A DNA stretch of 64,000 nucleotides from Saccharum officinarum (lineage: Eukaryota > Streptophyta > Magnoliopsida > Poales > Poaceae), in contig CM036231.1 in NCBI GenBank assembly GCA_020631735.1, positions 3,995,831 through 4,059,830 of the forward strand. The letters are read 5' to 3'. Positions 9,454 through 20,187 of the stretch are shown piece by piece. Both the position numbers and the translations under genes were made by a program. How positions within the stretch are numbered: the stretch's first letter is position 1; each line of letters opens with the position of its first letter. The notes beneath the pieces were generated by a model, which worked only from the letters and a program-made list of their open reading frames with translations, was not told the DNA's origin and ran no database searches.

Positions 9454-10195
9454 ATATTGTTATGGTGACCTCTACTGTTAACCTCCTTGCTCACAAATGT
9501 CCTAGCACCAAAAGCCCTCAACAAATTTCCCCAACACATAGTCTAGTCTATTCCGAAGAACAAAAAATCCCCCAAAATAGCTGCGAAAATCATAGAAAAT
9601 GTATATCCCGTGGTCAGGTATCCTCGCGGCGGCGATGGCAACGACAAATGAATCAGGTATCCCATCCCCCGTGGTGAGCGTTTGGTGCGCGACCGTGGTG
9701 GACAAATTGTGGATGAGTGGTAGCGGTGGCGACAACAACAGAAGATGAGGCAGGCTTGCGTGCGCATTAGAGACATGGAGCGGAGCTCCAGTGAGACCCC
9801 TAATGTCCATGGCGACCTCCTTCTCCTCCTCTCCCCTCTCACCGGAGCTCTGCCATGGCCATGGACGCTCCTGCCCTGCCCTGACCTAGGCAGGCTGTCT
9901 CCACTGTTGCCAGAACCCTAACGTCGCCCTCCCACCATCCCCACCGCCTAGCCAGCCTGCCTTTCCCCGAACTCCCTTCTAAGCCCGCCGTAGCTGGTGA
10001 AGATGAGAGAACATGGAAGCAGTAGATGCCGGAACCCTAACCGCCAATGAGGTCTCCGTCTCCATCTCCATCTCCGAGGCCGGATGAGGGTGGGCTAGGC
10101 CATGGGGGAGGACCTGCGTCACGCGGTGGGCCGGCCCACGTTTCGCGCTGGGTGTGGAGCACAACTGCTCGTGCATTATAGCTTGCTTTTGATAA
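9454..10195. other. No gene recognised
   Basis: Moderately GC-rich. Short open frames on both strands at 9460-9842 and 9979-10176 have no recognisable domain. A 'taaggccttgtttagatac' sequence at 10194-10212 resembles the end of a Tourist/PIF-like element but lacks a visible partner. Confidence 0.35.
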
Positions 10196-10424
10196 GGCCT
10201 TGTTTAGATACCCATGTATTAGAGTGTATCAGGCCCAAAAACACGCTACACGTGGAATGTGGCCAGGCTGGGATGAGAACCCATGCTAGGTCCAATTTCG
10301 CATTTGGCACGCCATGTGTGGGAGCGGATCACGGCCTGATCCACCTCGGCCCACGGCTGAGAGAAAAATCTCCAGCGTGGAACGGTCGAAGGCACGGGAG
10401 TCGCGACCTCCTCGCATCGCCACC

Positions 10425-10801
10425 TGAGCCGTCCCCGCCTCCTTCTCGCCGCCGTCACCCCGGCAGCTCCTCGGTGGATCCAGGTGGCAACTCCCACCCA
10501 AACCCCCCCCCACCCCATCTCCTCCTCAACCTCATCTCGTTTCCCTTCCCTTTCTCCTCCTCATCCATTGTTTTGTTGCTAGGGTTCCACGCGCGGCGGC
10601 GGCGGCTGCTCCCACACTGGCCTCAGTTACCTCGAGTTCTTCCAGGTGCCTCCACTTTCCACCCCTTCTCCTTTGTTGAAACCCTCGTTCCTATGCTAGA
10701 TCTGCTATCTCCAAGATCAGTGGGTGGTGTACCAGAAGGAGAAGCTCCTCAACCTTCGCCCCAAGAAGACTGAATTGTGGCCCCTCCTCTGCCGCCTGAC
10801 C
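10425..10801 (+). other. Possible 5' exons of an unidentified gene
   Basis: A pyrimidine-rich leader with GT-AG-like sites precedes two short protein-like stretches: CSHTGLSYLEFFQ before a CAG|GTGCCT donor (about 10609-10646), and QWVVYQKEKLLNLRPKK continuing ELWPLLCRLTKYQ before CAG|GTTCAA (about 10715-10809). The spacing is exon-like, but phases do not join cleanly and I recognise no family. It may be a gene fragment or the 5' part of the PIF-related insertion downstream. Confidence 0.22.
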
Positions 10802-10890
10802 AAGTACCAGGTTCAAAACTTGTGTATTCCCTTTTTTTATTTTTAGTGACTGATGGATGCTGTGGACTGGATTGTTTGTTGTTTGGTAGG

Positions 10891-10970
10891 AGTACTGCTC
10901 ATTTTCCATCTTCTTACTGCTCTGTGAAACTGATGAACACATTAATTAGTTCTGTGAAATTGATGAATAG
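10891..10970. repeat. 80-bp segment repeated at 15028-15109
   Basis: Shares tactgctc...ttccatctt and ctctgtgaaactgatgaa, plus aattagtt(c/t)tgtgaaattgatgaa, with 15028-15109 in the same orientation (roughly 85% identical by eye). The two copies bracket the PIF/Harbinger remnant. Confidence 0.65.
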
Positions 10971-12390
10971 TGGAAGACTTTCTCATTCTTGCTTGATATG
11001 CCGTGCACAATGTGAGGCTGATTTGTAGCGAGTTCTTGGGTAGGAAGTATATGTATCCATAATCAAGGACAAGGCAGATGTATGTATGTGCTGTCATAAC
11101 GTATACTCAATTGCAAATACATTTGGTTGTAGTTACAGACCAAATCTATTGCTTGGCATGTTGTTATTATCTGAATTTTTACAAAAACCTTTGAATACAA
11201 GGCAAGATCCAATCATTAATTTCTTTGCAAGTTTTCTTTCTGCATTCATAGTTAATTGTCATTTAGTTAATTGCAAAAAAAAATTGCGATTTAGTTGTGA
11301 CATATCTTTTATCTACTATATATATATTTATCTATCCATCTTTCCCGGCACTGCACTGGTGTGGGAGAGGAGAATCTGCTATTCATGAGAGCAGCATGCA
11401 TGGGAATGGCCAATGGCATGGTAGTGTGTGTGGTGTCATGGTAGTATGTGTGGTGTAGTAGTTTCTTTTTCACCTCCCTGGAGGCTGCTAGATGGATGGA
11501 TGCCTCTGTCCTGGCCAGTCATTATTTATCTCTGTAAATTTCCCATCATCCTATCCTACACGCCTTACATACCTCCATGCATGGTGATTGGTGATGGAAG
11601 CTGTGTTGTGGTGTGCATATGCATGCTGGGTGAGGGTCAAGTGAGGGGGAGGAACAAACAAGGGGAAGAAGCTGCAGAAACTTTCTTCCTTCTCTCATGC
11701 TTCACATGGGCTGTTGCATCTACAGTTTAGGGGCAGCTTGCTCTTGGCCTCTCTCTGCCTCAGGAACAGAGGTCTCAGTCTCAGCCAGCCCCAGCCCCTA
11801 GTTGTTTTAGGAAAACCATCATGAGATGAGAGACCCAGATGGCAGGGAGAGCATCTTGTTGCCTCCTATGCAGTGGCGTGCAGGGGCAGGGGGAGAGCTT
11901 GCAGAGGCTAGCTTGAGGCTATCCTTAATTTTCAAAGCTTATGCTCCTTTAATTTTCTTATCTGTGTTTATAAACTTGTGTATCTACCTTGTTTATTTCC
12001 TATGCGCATCTGACCTTAATATAGTTGACGGATTTCCTTTTTGATGAAGGATGGTTAAACTGCCATGGACAGTACCATTTATATGTTCATATTGCATATG
12101 TGGTTTACCATCTAATGGGTTAAACTGTGGTGGACAGTTTCTGAAGTTGATGGTCTATTGTTTATGTAGTGTTGCTGTCATGTTGGAGCACTAAATTTAG
12201 ATACTAGTCTTTGTCTGATTGATGATCGCGTAATAAAATACTCGTAGTTCTTTGTTATTATGCTTTGTTATTGAGTGTTATGTGCTGTCATAATGTATAC
12301 TCAATCTGCATGCTCTGTTAATGCAATATCCATGTTAACAATGTGTTTTTTTTCCTTGTACCTCTGGGCTGTAGCTAGTTATTTTCTGAA
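10971..12390. other. No gene recognised; short internal duplications
   Basis: A-T rich. 'tgtgctgtcataa(c/t)gtatactcaa' occurs at about 11084 and 12280, and a 'ggttaaactg..ggacagt' unit occurs twice at 12050-12140, so segments have been locally duplicated. No coding region recognised. Confidence 0.35.
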
Positions 12391-12431
12391 ACCTTCTTCT
12401 TCTTCTTCTTCTTCTTCTTCTTCTTCTTCTT
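12391..12431. repeat. (TTC)n microsatellite
   Basis: About thirteen uninterrupted ttc units directly adjoin the LINE insertion. Confidence 0.9.
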
Positions 12432-12766
12432 TTTTGGCTAGCTGTCCAACATCGGTTGAGGTGGTTTGGCCATGTCCAAAGGAGACCTTCAGAGGCACCA
12501 GTGCATCGTGGAGTTCTAAGTCGAGATATCAATGTGAGGAGGGGTAGAGGAAGACCGAAGCTGACATGAGAGGAGGCAATAAAAAGAGATTTAAAGGATT
12601 GGGATATACCTAGAGATCTTTGTGTTGGATAGGAGTGCTTGGAAAACAGCTATTGACGTGCCTGAACCGTGACTAGGGGCTCATGTTGGGTTTCAACTCT
12701 AGCCTACCTCAACTTGCTTGGGACTAAAAGGCTTTGTTGTTGTTGTTGTTGCTTTTTTGCTAGCTG
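12429..12766 (+). mobile_element. 5'-truncated RTE-type LINE with target-site duplication
   Basis: The insert (12445-12751) encodes the very end of a LINE reverse transcriptase ORF: LRWFGHVQRRPSEAPVHRG, then GRGRPKLT and EEAIKRDLKDWDIPRDLC, closing with WKTAIDVPEP and a TGA. It ends in (GTT)n, the usual tail of plant RTE LINEs. It carries at least one internal stop (where Trp is expected) and one frameshift. The target duplication is cttttttggctagctg (12429-12444) and cttttttgctagctg (12752-12766). Confidence 0.8.
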
Positions 12767-12806
12767 CAGCCATCTTAGATTCAGTTTTCCTTCTAGTTAG
12801 AAGATA

Positions 12807-13255
12807 ATGGATTTGATAATTAGGAAGAGAAAAGAAGAGGAGGATGAGGAGATTATGTTGTTCTTTTTGCCTACCCTGTATCTTCTAACTAGTAATGAGG
12901 GAGAGAGAAAAGAGCAAGGCATACTTCAAGTCAGTCTGGTGAAGAAAAGGTTAGAGAGCTTCTAGGAGTACATGAAAGGAATTGTCTCGTTGCGTTTCCC
13001 ATTGAAAACCAAGTGAAGATACCAGCTGCAGCAGTGGTGCTTCACAATCTTACACGGATGCAAAATGGGGATGAGGGTTGGTTGAATCTCCAAACTAGCA
13101 ATATATGTCCAGAACATTTTGTTGATCTCCCTGGAGGTGACAACCACTACAATAATGATGTGATGTCTCTTAGCAGCCAAATAGAGGATTGGAACACATT
13201 TAGAGATATGATAGCACTAAATATGTGGAATGACTACAGTCGTAACGTGTTCTAA
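12807..13255 (+). pseudogene. PIF/Harbinger transposase with catalytic core deleted
   Basis: The N-terminus (MDLIIRKRKEEEDEEIMLFF) and the following SGEEKVRELLGVHERNCLVA match the start of PIF-family transposases. The reading then passes directly to the C-terminus (IPAAAVVLHNLTRMQNGDEG ... FVDLPGGDNHYNNDV ... MWNDYSRNVF, TAA 13253-13255). The central 200 or so residues that hold the helix-turn-helix and DDE catalytic region are absent. A two-thirds frame step occurs in the gagagag run near 12900. This is therefore a non-autonomous relic. The LINE lies in its 5' leader and the Myb-like ORF1 follows on the same strand. Confidence 0.78.
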
Positions 13256-13399
13256 TAAATGTGAGTCTTAACTAGTTTTGAATTAATTTACTTTTGTGTT
13301 TTTTTACTTTTATTCCCTATCAGGTTCTTCTATTTGCAACAATCTGTTTTTTTATTACAGTAATAATGCGCTAAATATCAGATTCTTGTATTTACAGTA

Positions 13400-15023
13400 A
13401 TGATGTTTGGAAGGGGGTCTCCGAGGATCAATTTGATGAAAGCTGCAGCTGTCCAAAGAAAGCCTTCTCCAAAGATTTCAAGCACACAAAAGAGAAAACC
13501 ATCACCAAAAGGTATGTCCTGTTATTACTTTTTCAGTTCAGTAGGTTGTACTGGCTGCTGTTGCTGCTATACTGGCTGTTGCTGCTTTAGGGCCTGCTGA
13601 ACTTCCATTTTTCAACAGCTGTACTGGCCGTTGTTGCTTTCTTGCTTCTAATTGAATAGTAGATGCAAGTAGGCTTGTTGCAGCAAAAATTCCATTCTAA
13701 TTGCTACATTTTTTGTGACAGTTGATCATTCTAGAGCGAGTTGGAATGCGGGACTTGAAAAGGCTTTGATTGACCTTCTTCATGAGCACAACAATGAATG
13801 TTATAGGGGAGAGAATGGATGGTCAACAGAAGCATGGAACAAAATTGTCAAATTATTCCATGAGAAGTTCCCGTATGTCAGATTTACAAAGGTTCAAATC
13901 CAAGACAAAGACAGAGAGGGAATACAGAGTTCTAAAAGAAGCAAGAAAACAAAGTGGTGCACGTTGGAATGAAAAGCTGTGCAGGATTGAGGGAGATGAA
14001 GCTGTTTGGAACAACATTATTACTGTGAGATTTCTTATCTATTACAACTATTAAATTCTTAAATGTATTGTTGGTTTAACCTCTATTGCTAATTACTTTT
14101 CATTATTGCATTCAATAGTCTCATCCTAAGGCCAAGAGATTCCGGAATAAATCTTTCCCATTGTTTGAGTCTTTAGGAGAGCTATATGATGGTATGTCAT
14201 CAATGCATAGCTTTATCTTCCTTGCAATCAAACATGTCGTATTCAGTTGAATTAATCATTAGTTACTTTATTTTTTGGTGCAGGACAAACTGCTGAGGGA
14301 ACCTTAAACTTTACCTCCATAGCCCCTTCCCAAGTTCCTGTCACACAGCCTTATCAAGGTGGTATCACACAACCTTCCCAAATTCCTGTCACACAGCATT
14401 CTCAAGGTGGTATCACACACACACACAACCTTCTTCCCAAGTTCCTGTCACACAGCCATATGAAGGTGCTATCACACAACCTTTTTTCCAAGTTCCTGTC
14501 ACACATCCTTATCAAGGTTCTGCCACACAACCTTTTCAATCTGACATCACACAAGCCAATTATATTGGGGAAGAAACTGAAAAGGGCCCTTTTGACCCTT
14601 CTGGACAAGCTATGGATGATGATGATGAGGTCAGAATTGTGGACCAACCAACCACTAGTTCATCATTAAACAAAAGAGAGAGAAGGCCTGCTACTTCTAG
14701 AAACAAAAATCCAGTGTCTAGTGATAAAGCGGAAAGGGCAGGATTCAAACGCAGACAAGATGGGAAGGTTGTTGAGATGATGGAATGGTTTCTGGAACTG
14801 AAAGAGAAGCAAGCCGAGGCTGAACCCGTGCAGCAGAAAAGGGCAAGAACAGTTCCCCATCCAAGTGTGCATTGTTGTTGTGGACAACATGGAGGATCTA
14901 TCAGATGATGAGAAGGTCGAGGCTTCTGATGTCTTCAAAGATCCACAAAACAGGGTCATTTTCATGACCGCGAAAGACTCTACACGACCCAAGTGGTTAA
15001 GGAAGAAGATTAGAACAGCGTAA
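13400..15023 (+). pseudogene. PIF/Harbinger ORF1 (Myb/SANT-like protein), frameshifted
   Basis: Four exons can be traced with GT-AG sites: 13400-13511, 13722-14024, 14119-14191 and 14284-15023. Exon 2 carries the Myb/SANT-like DNA-binding domain (SWNAGLEKALIDLLHEHNNE, NGWSTEAWNKIVKLFHEKFP). After TKVQIQ the frame shifts (about 13890-13910) to REYRVLKEARKQSGARWNEK. Exon 3 reads SHPKAKRFRNKSFPLFESLG, a hallmark of this ORF1 family. Exon 4 contains Thr/Gln/Pro repeats (tcacacaacc units), a basic segment, then after a second shift near 14865 the conserved ending MEDLSDDEKVEASDVFKDPQ and a TAA at 15021-15023. In PIF elements ORF1 acts with the transposase on element ends. Confidence 0.75.
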
Positions 15024-15027
15024 TCTG

Positions 15028-15109
15028 GTACTGCTCCTCTTCCATCTTGTTATTGCCTCTGTGAAACTGATGAATATATTAATTAGTTTTGTGAAATTGA
15101 TGAATGCAT
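15028..15109. repeat. Second copy of the 10891-10970 repeat
   Basis: Same-orientation copy immediately downstream of the ORF1 stop codon. Confidence 0.65.
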
Positions 15110-16999
15110 TATCACTTTTGTGGGTAGCCCATAGGTTGAATTGTTTGTGGTGTATCATTTGTGTACTCTGTAGCCTGTAATTATTATTTGTGGAGCTTCG
15201 CAAAAAAAAAAAAAGTGTGGAGCATCAGGCATGAATTTTGTTCATCTGCAGATGTACTAGTCAGTCTGCTGCAATGCTATACACATGTTAAAACAGTTCC
15301 AAATATGCATATCCTATTGGAGTGGAACTTATTTGTTGGAACTTGGCAATGAGTTTTCTAAGAACAAGTAATAGTTCTTAGAAACTTGTACATTCTGCAC
15401 AGAAACTTGTACAGTCTGCACAGAAATTAGTGTAAATTATTGCAATCCTTTGTCTTCGTGACTGATCGCAGTTTGTAGTTTTGCAATTACTTAGCAATCT
15501 TCTTGATTCTATCTATCTGCACAACATTATAGATGTCTCTTTGGTTGAAAAATGTAGCAGTGAATTTCTAGCTGTTAGTGAGCATGAATGCTGAGACAAA
15601 GAATCAAGAGGAAGTGTAGAGAGACCATTTTATTTTCAAATATCTTTGTAAGTTCAATGTCAAATAATCTTTTGTCTTACTTTTGTTTCACATGATGCAG
15701 GGAAAAAAGTTTCGATGGAAGGAGGGAGAGTTGTTAGTGCTGGAGTTGTCTCTAAAGTTCTCTGTTGCTGCCAAATGCATAGCTGTCTTTTGCTTGGATG
15801 TTTCATGTTAAAGAAATTCTTCATAGCTAGAACACCTAGTAGACTTCAAATTATACTTTTGTAGCAGACTTCAAAAACCATGCATATGTGTACGTCTGGT
15901 GTGTGCTTGGATGGTCAGTGCTGAATCAGTGATTCTAGTTAACCTACAAATATTACATGTACCTGTAATATGTTCAGCCATGCTCGTGCATGTTAATTTC
16001 TCTATTTTCTAGTTGAAATTCGGCTTGTGTGTGTTTTTTTTTGTAATTTTATAGCAGGTTTATTAAATCTCTATTTTCTAGGTGAAATTCTGTTTTTGTG
16101 TTTTTTGTAATTTTATGGCAGGTTTATTAAATCCTACTACTGTTTTTCTAGCACATTTATTTGATTTTTATAGTAGTTTTTTTTATAGATGAACGATAGG
16201 CTTTGAATTTTTATCGACGGTCTGACTACTAAATTCAAATTTGTAGCTCAATTTGTTTATATCACGGTGTGCATTCTTCAGAACACACGAGTATCCAAAT
16301 GCTTAGCGGCATTCTATGGGTGGTCATCGGTGGTTATGATTCCACATGTGTATTAGGTGTAGTGGTGGGATTTACCCAATCCATGGATGGATTAGAGACT
16401 AGCACGGTGGGTAGCGGGTGCGCTACGCTGCGCCACTTTTGGCTGCTGCACACATGGAGAAATGGTAATGGAGGTTACAAATTGCATTCTAAGCCAGAGC
16501 AACTAATCCTGAACTGAACTATTTGATCATGCCTTTACTATTACTATTGAAGTAGTCCCAACGTTGAGAACACAAATACACAAAAAAGAAATTGCAACAA
16601 TAGAAATTGTGTTGTTCTGGGGAAATAACGGCATAGTGTATGGATGAAGTTTTGAGTCCAAATCCAAATAGATATATTCTGAAATAGTAGTATAGATAAA
16701 ATAGATTTCAGTTGAATTGTTCATTGCATAAAGACAAAAATAAGGTGTGGAAGAAAATTTGGAACATTAGAGTTTAGAACCTAATAAAATGTCGAAAAAA
16801 AATGTTGAAAGAACCATTAAAGGAGTAACCGAGCAAACATGTGTACATGACAGAAAGGAAATTAATCTTTGGAGGAAAAACATCAAACTGTTTCACTCAA
16901 TTGTAAGACATAAGTTCTATTTTAGGGGTATATAACACAGTATTATATAGGTTAAACGGTAGTAAACATATAGTAGAAGTTATTAATATCTATAATTGG
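15110..16999. other. No gene recognised
   Basis: AT-rich. 16020-16130 holds a local duplication (two copies of 'ttgtaattttat(a/g)gcaggtttattaaat'). This may be the 3' flank of the PIF element; no terminal inverted repeat was found. Confidence 0.35.
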
Positions 17000-17905
17000 G
17001 GTGCTTACTGATGACTACTGGCCCGATCTTCCGTGAGGTAACCGGTAAGTTCGACTTGTGGAGATCTCGACGTTGGCGATCCGGCTTCAAATCAGACACG
17101 ATTCGAACCCTGCAACCGTTACACCACTGCTCCGTTGGTTATCAACCAAGCACAACTTGATTGACCTCGCCAAGAAGACTTTTCCTGCAAGTGAATCGAA
17201 GCGCACGAGCAAGAAGGTTAAAACACGCAATCTGAAATTGCAAATATGAATGATGCGAATATCAATAGAGGGTTCAAGAACTCGGTTCCAAAGGACTAAT
17301 CGACACAGTGGAGGAGATCAAGAACGGGGGCCCTGGATCACTGTAAAAGGATTTGTCACCACAGTTACAATGAACGATTCAGTTTCTCGATGGAAAACTA
17401 AACTCTAAACAAAAACCCAATTGTCTAACAGCGGCGACGGCTGTATTTATAGTCTAAGACTCGACCTAGGGTTGTGAACGGCCAGGGGTTGGGCGCCCAC
17501 AACTTGGGCTTAAGGCCCGACACAATACATGGCCAAGTTGGCCCAAATAGGTGACGCAGCACCTTGACGTGGTCACACAGAATGATCCACGGATCTTCTG
17601 GAGCTGGGACCAGATCCAAAACGACGTCGTCGTCGTCCCCTTTCCAACGCATCCAAGAACGCCCCGTTTTGATGTCGTATGAGAGAGTTATGACCAAAAC
17701 AGTGACGACGTGTCTGCTGAATCCGAGGGTGACGTGGCAGCTGAGTTGGGGACGAATTGCAACTTGGGAAAGACCATAACGTCGGTGTGTCCAGCGTGGC
17801 GATGTCCTCATCATCCTCCCCTTCTTGAATTGGAGTCGTCCTCGACTCCATCTTGGCGATGTCCTCATCATCCCCTCCTGGGTCGGATGTATCACTTACA
17901 AACAT
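17000..17905 (-). mobile_element. Ty3/gypsy LTR retrotransposon fragment (3' end)
   Basis: On the minus strand the first part (17900-17780) reads a polyprotein-end-like acidic sequence (SDTSDPGGDDEDIAKMESRT) followed by non-coding sequence with a TATAAATA box (complement of 17444-17451) and an R/U5-like segment. This is the arrangement of a gypsy polyprotein end and its 3' LTR. No second LTR or target duplication was found. Confidence 0.5.
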
Positions 17906-18039
17906 TAAAAGAACAATAATACTCAGGAGCGGGCGTTTGTCTGCCTGGTCGCCGCGTACCCAAGCCTGCACAGCGATCCGGTCCAACAGGCAACTAGCAT
18001 GCTCCCCTCTATGCTCTCCCCATCTCTCTACTCTCTACT

Positions 18040-18417
18040 GAGCACGCTATGACAAAAATTCCCCACTCGCTTCAGTCGTAAGGTCTTCATTGTTGCATCC
18101 GCATGCCCCACTTTGCCGTGCCGCCGCCACGCGCACCACTCTGGTGCATCGCCGCCGCTATCCCCCATGGCTCCCCCATCCCCAACGGCGCCTCCGTCCC
18201 CCGTCGTGCCATGTCGTGCCCCATCCTCCGCTGCGCCCAGGTCTGGCGGCCAGGAGAGGGGGTCGTCGCTGGCCGAACCCAGGCCAGGCGCAGGCGCAGC
18301 TGGCCGCTGCCAGGCCACGCCACCATCCTCTATCGCAGGCTGGCCGGACCCAAATTTTCTCGCTCTGCTCTGCGTCACACGGAAGAAGAAGGGCAAAAAA
18401 CACATGTTGTAAGTGTT
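18040..18417. other. GC-rich stretch without recognised gene
   Basis: Overlapping open frames on both strands, Ala/Pro/Arg-rich, with no domain. Its composition is unlike its neighbours, so it may be captured gene DNA in a transposon together with the following minisatellite. Confidence 0.3.
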
Positions 18418-18720
18418 TTAGATGGATGTTGCAAAAGTAGATCGAGATGTTTCATATGTTACAATGGTTGTACACGTATGTTGCAAATGTTTGTTCCCAA
18501 TGTTTTTATTTTTTTCAGACGTATGTTGCAAGTGTATTTATTTGGATGTTGCATATGTTTTACACATATGTTGCAAGTGTTTTATCTGGATATTGCATAT
18601 GTTTGAATGGTTTTCAAGTGTTTTTGCAAGTGTTTCAGAAGCATGTTTCAAGTGTTTCATCTGTCTTCTTTTGTATATTGCAAGTGTTTCATCTGGATGT
18701 TTTAAAAGTAGATCGGACGA
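18418..18720. repeat. Degenerate minisatellite, consensus near 'tgttgcaagtgttt'
   Basis: About a dozen imperfect units built on 'tgttgcaagtgtttcatctgg' with a period near 24-30 bp. Both ends carry related sequence (gatgttgcaaaagtagatcg at 18424 and gatgttttaaaagtagatcg at 18697). All apparent Cys/Phe-rich frames here are by-products. Confidence 0.75.
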
Positions 18721-20187
18721 GTGTAGCGGTTCTCAATCTAGTCAGTGTGGATCTAATTTTCGATTGTGTTTCTCACCTCCACGGTGGTTAGTGGCGGTGG
18801 GTAGACCACACCCCTACAGTAGTGGTCAACGGCGGCTTGAGGAAGCTCTCGGATGGGTGCCTCCGGGCGGCACGGGCCCCACGTGGGCGTGCGAAATGGT
18901 GCGGGAAGCGGACTGCAGGCGCAGGTGTCCAGATGCGCCGTCCGTCCAGACGTTCAAGCGCTAACGGTGCCATTAAAAGAAACGATAAAAAATTAGGATT
19001 CAGCCTCCTCTGCCATCTCCCAAAATAGATAACATGAACTCATCAGTACCTGAGGTTTTCCTAGAAGAAAAAGATGAAGATCAGGAGTGACGCACATGTT
19101 CTGGTAAAAAAAAAGGGGGTAGCAACCTGTGAAAGGCCCTTGGCCAACTAACCAGCCGAATTAAATCAACAAAATGGTTAATACTATGAAGGAGATTTGA
19201 GGAAAGAAAATATACTGCTGCAATATTGTAATCTAATTATACAATGGAGCAAAGGTCAGATATGCCCAAGGACAGGAATATATATATATGTAAAAAATAT
19301 TGAGACTGTATGGACACATATATGTGATACGGAGTACACTATATCTGTAAAGAATATACATGTTTAACTTTAGGTACACTTTGTTTTCCATGCATAAACC
19401 TGAGGCTTTCATTCTAAGGCGTTCACATGATATTTTTGAAGGGGCACCAAATGAATACTGAATACATTTTCGTTGTAAATTAAATCAACCAGTCATAAGA
19501 AAAGTATCTATTTATTATGGCGGGCAAAGGTAACTTGGTTTAGCGACATGTACACGACATATAGGATGTGTTTAGTTCACGTTTTAGATCTAGACGGGCT
19601 AGCCAACTAGGCCTGGGCAGCCCAATCCTCTTCCAGTAATGCAAGAGGCATGTGTTTAGTTTGCTTGTACTAGTAAAGAATGGCTTATCTAGATCATGTT
19701 TGGCTGCCTAGCTAGCTTAGATAGGATCACCTTTTCCTAGTGAAGGTGAGCCTTAGCCAAAATCACCTCTCCCTCACAGCCTCACCTTTGTTTTCAGCTC
19801 GTGTTATACTAATCCTTCTTTTTTTTCAAAAAAAATTATTTATCCTATGTGGAACTTTATTAACTTTGACAACTTTTTTTTATAAAAGATATATATTAGC
19901 ATCTACAAGTTTAAACGAACACACTTTCAAGATATATTTTATGTACAATTTAGTGAAACTAATTTGTTATTATAGATTTTGATATGTTTTTGTAGCTATA
20001 AACTAGGCAAAGTTAAAGAAGTTAAGCTTGACTTTGAAAAAGCTAAAATAAACTATACTAGTTTGGAATGGAGGAAGTACAAGTTGAAATCGTGTGCACT
20101 CGTCAGCAATGCAAGCACTGTGGTTTTGTGACGATGGGTCTTTGTTTCCAAAGGGTAAAAAAAAAAAATCCTCGAGTATTATAACAC
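18721..20187. other. No gene recognised; probable MITE remnants
   Basis: Mostly AT-rich. 20052-20080 (actagtttggaatggaggaa) resembles a Stowaway terminus. This region lies directly upstream of the kinase gene but contains no exon for the N-terminal USP-like domain expected in that family. Confidence 0.35.

Noticed and set aside
17075..17145. tRNA-like phrase (ggttcgaatc with an A-box-like stretch) on the minus strand
   Set aside because: Spacing between the box-like parts is far too short for a tRNA or SINE head, and no acceptor stem pairs.
18422..18964. 180-residue Cys/Phe-rich frame
   Set aside because: Translation of the minisatellite 'tgttgcaagtgttt'; repeats explain the Cys pattern.
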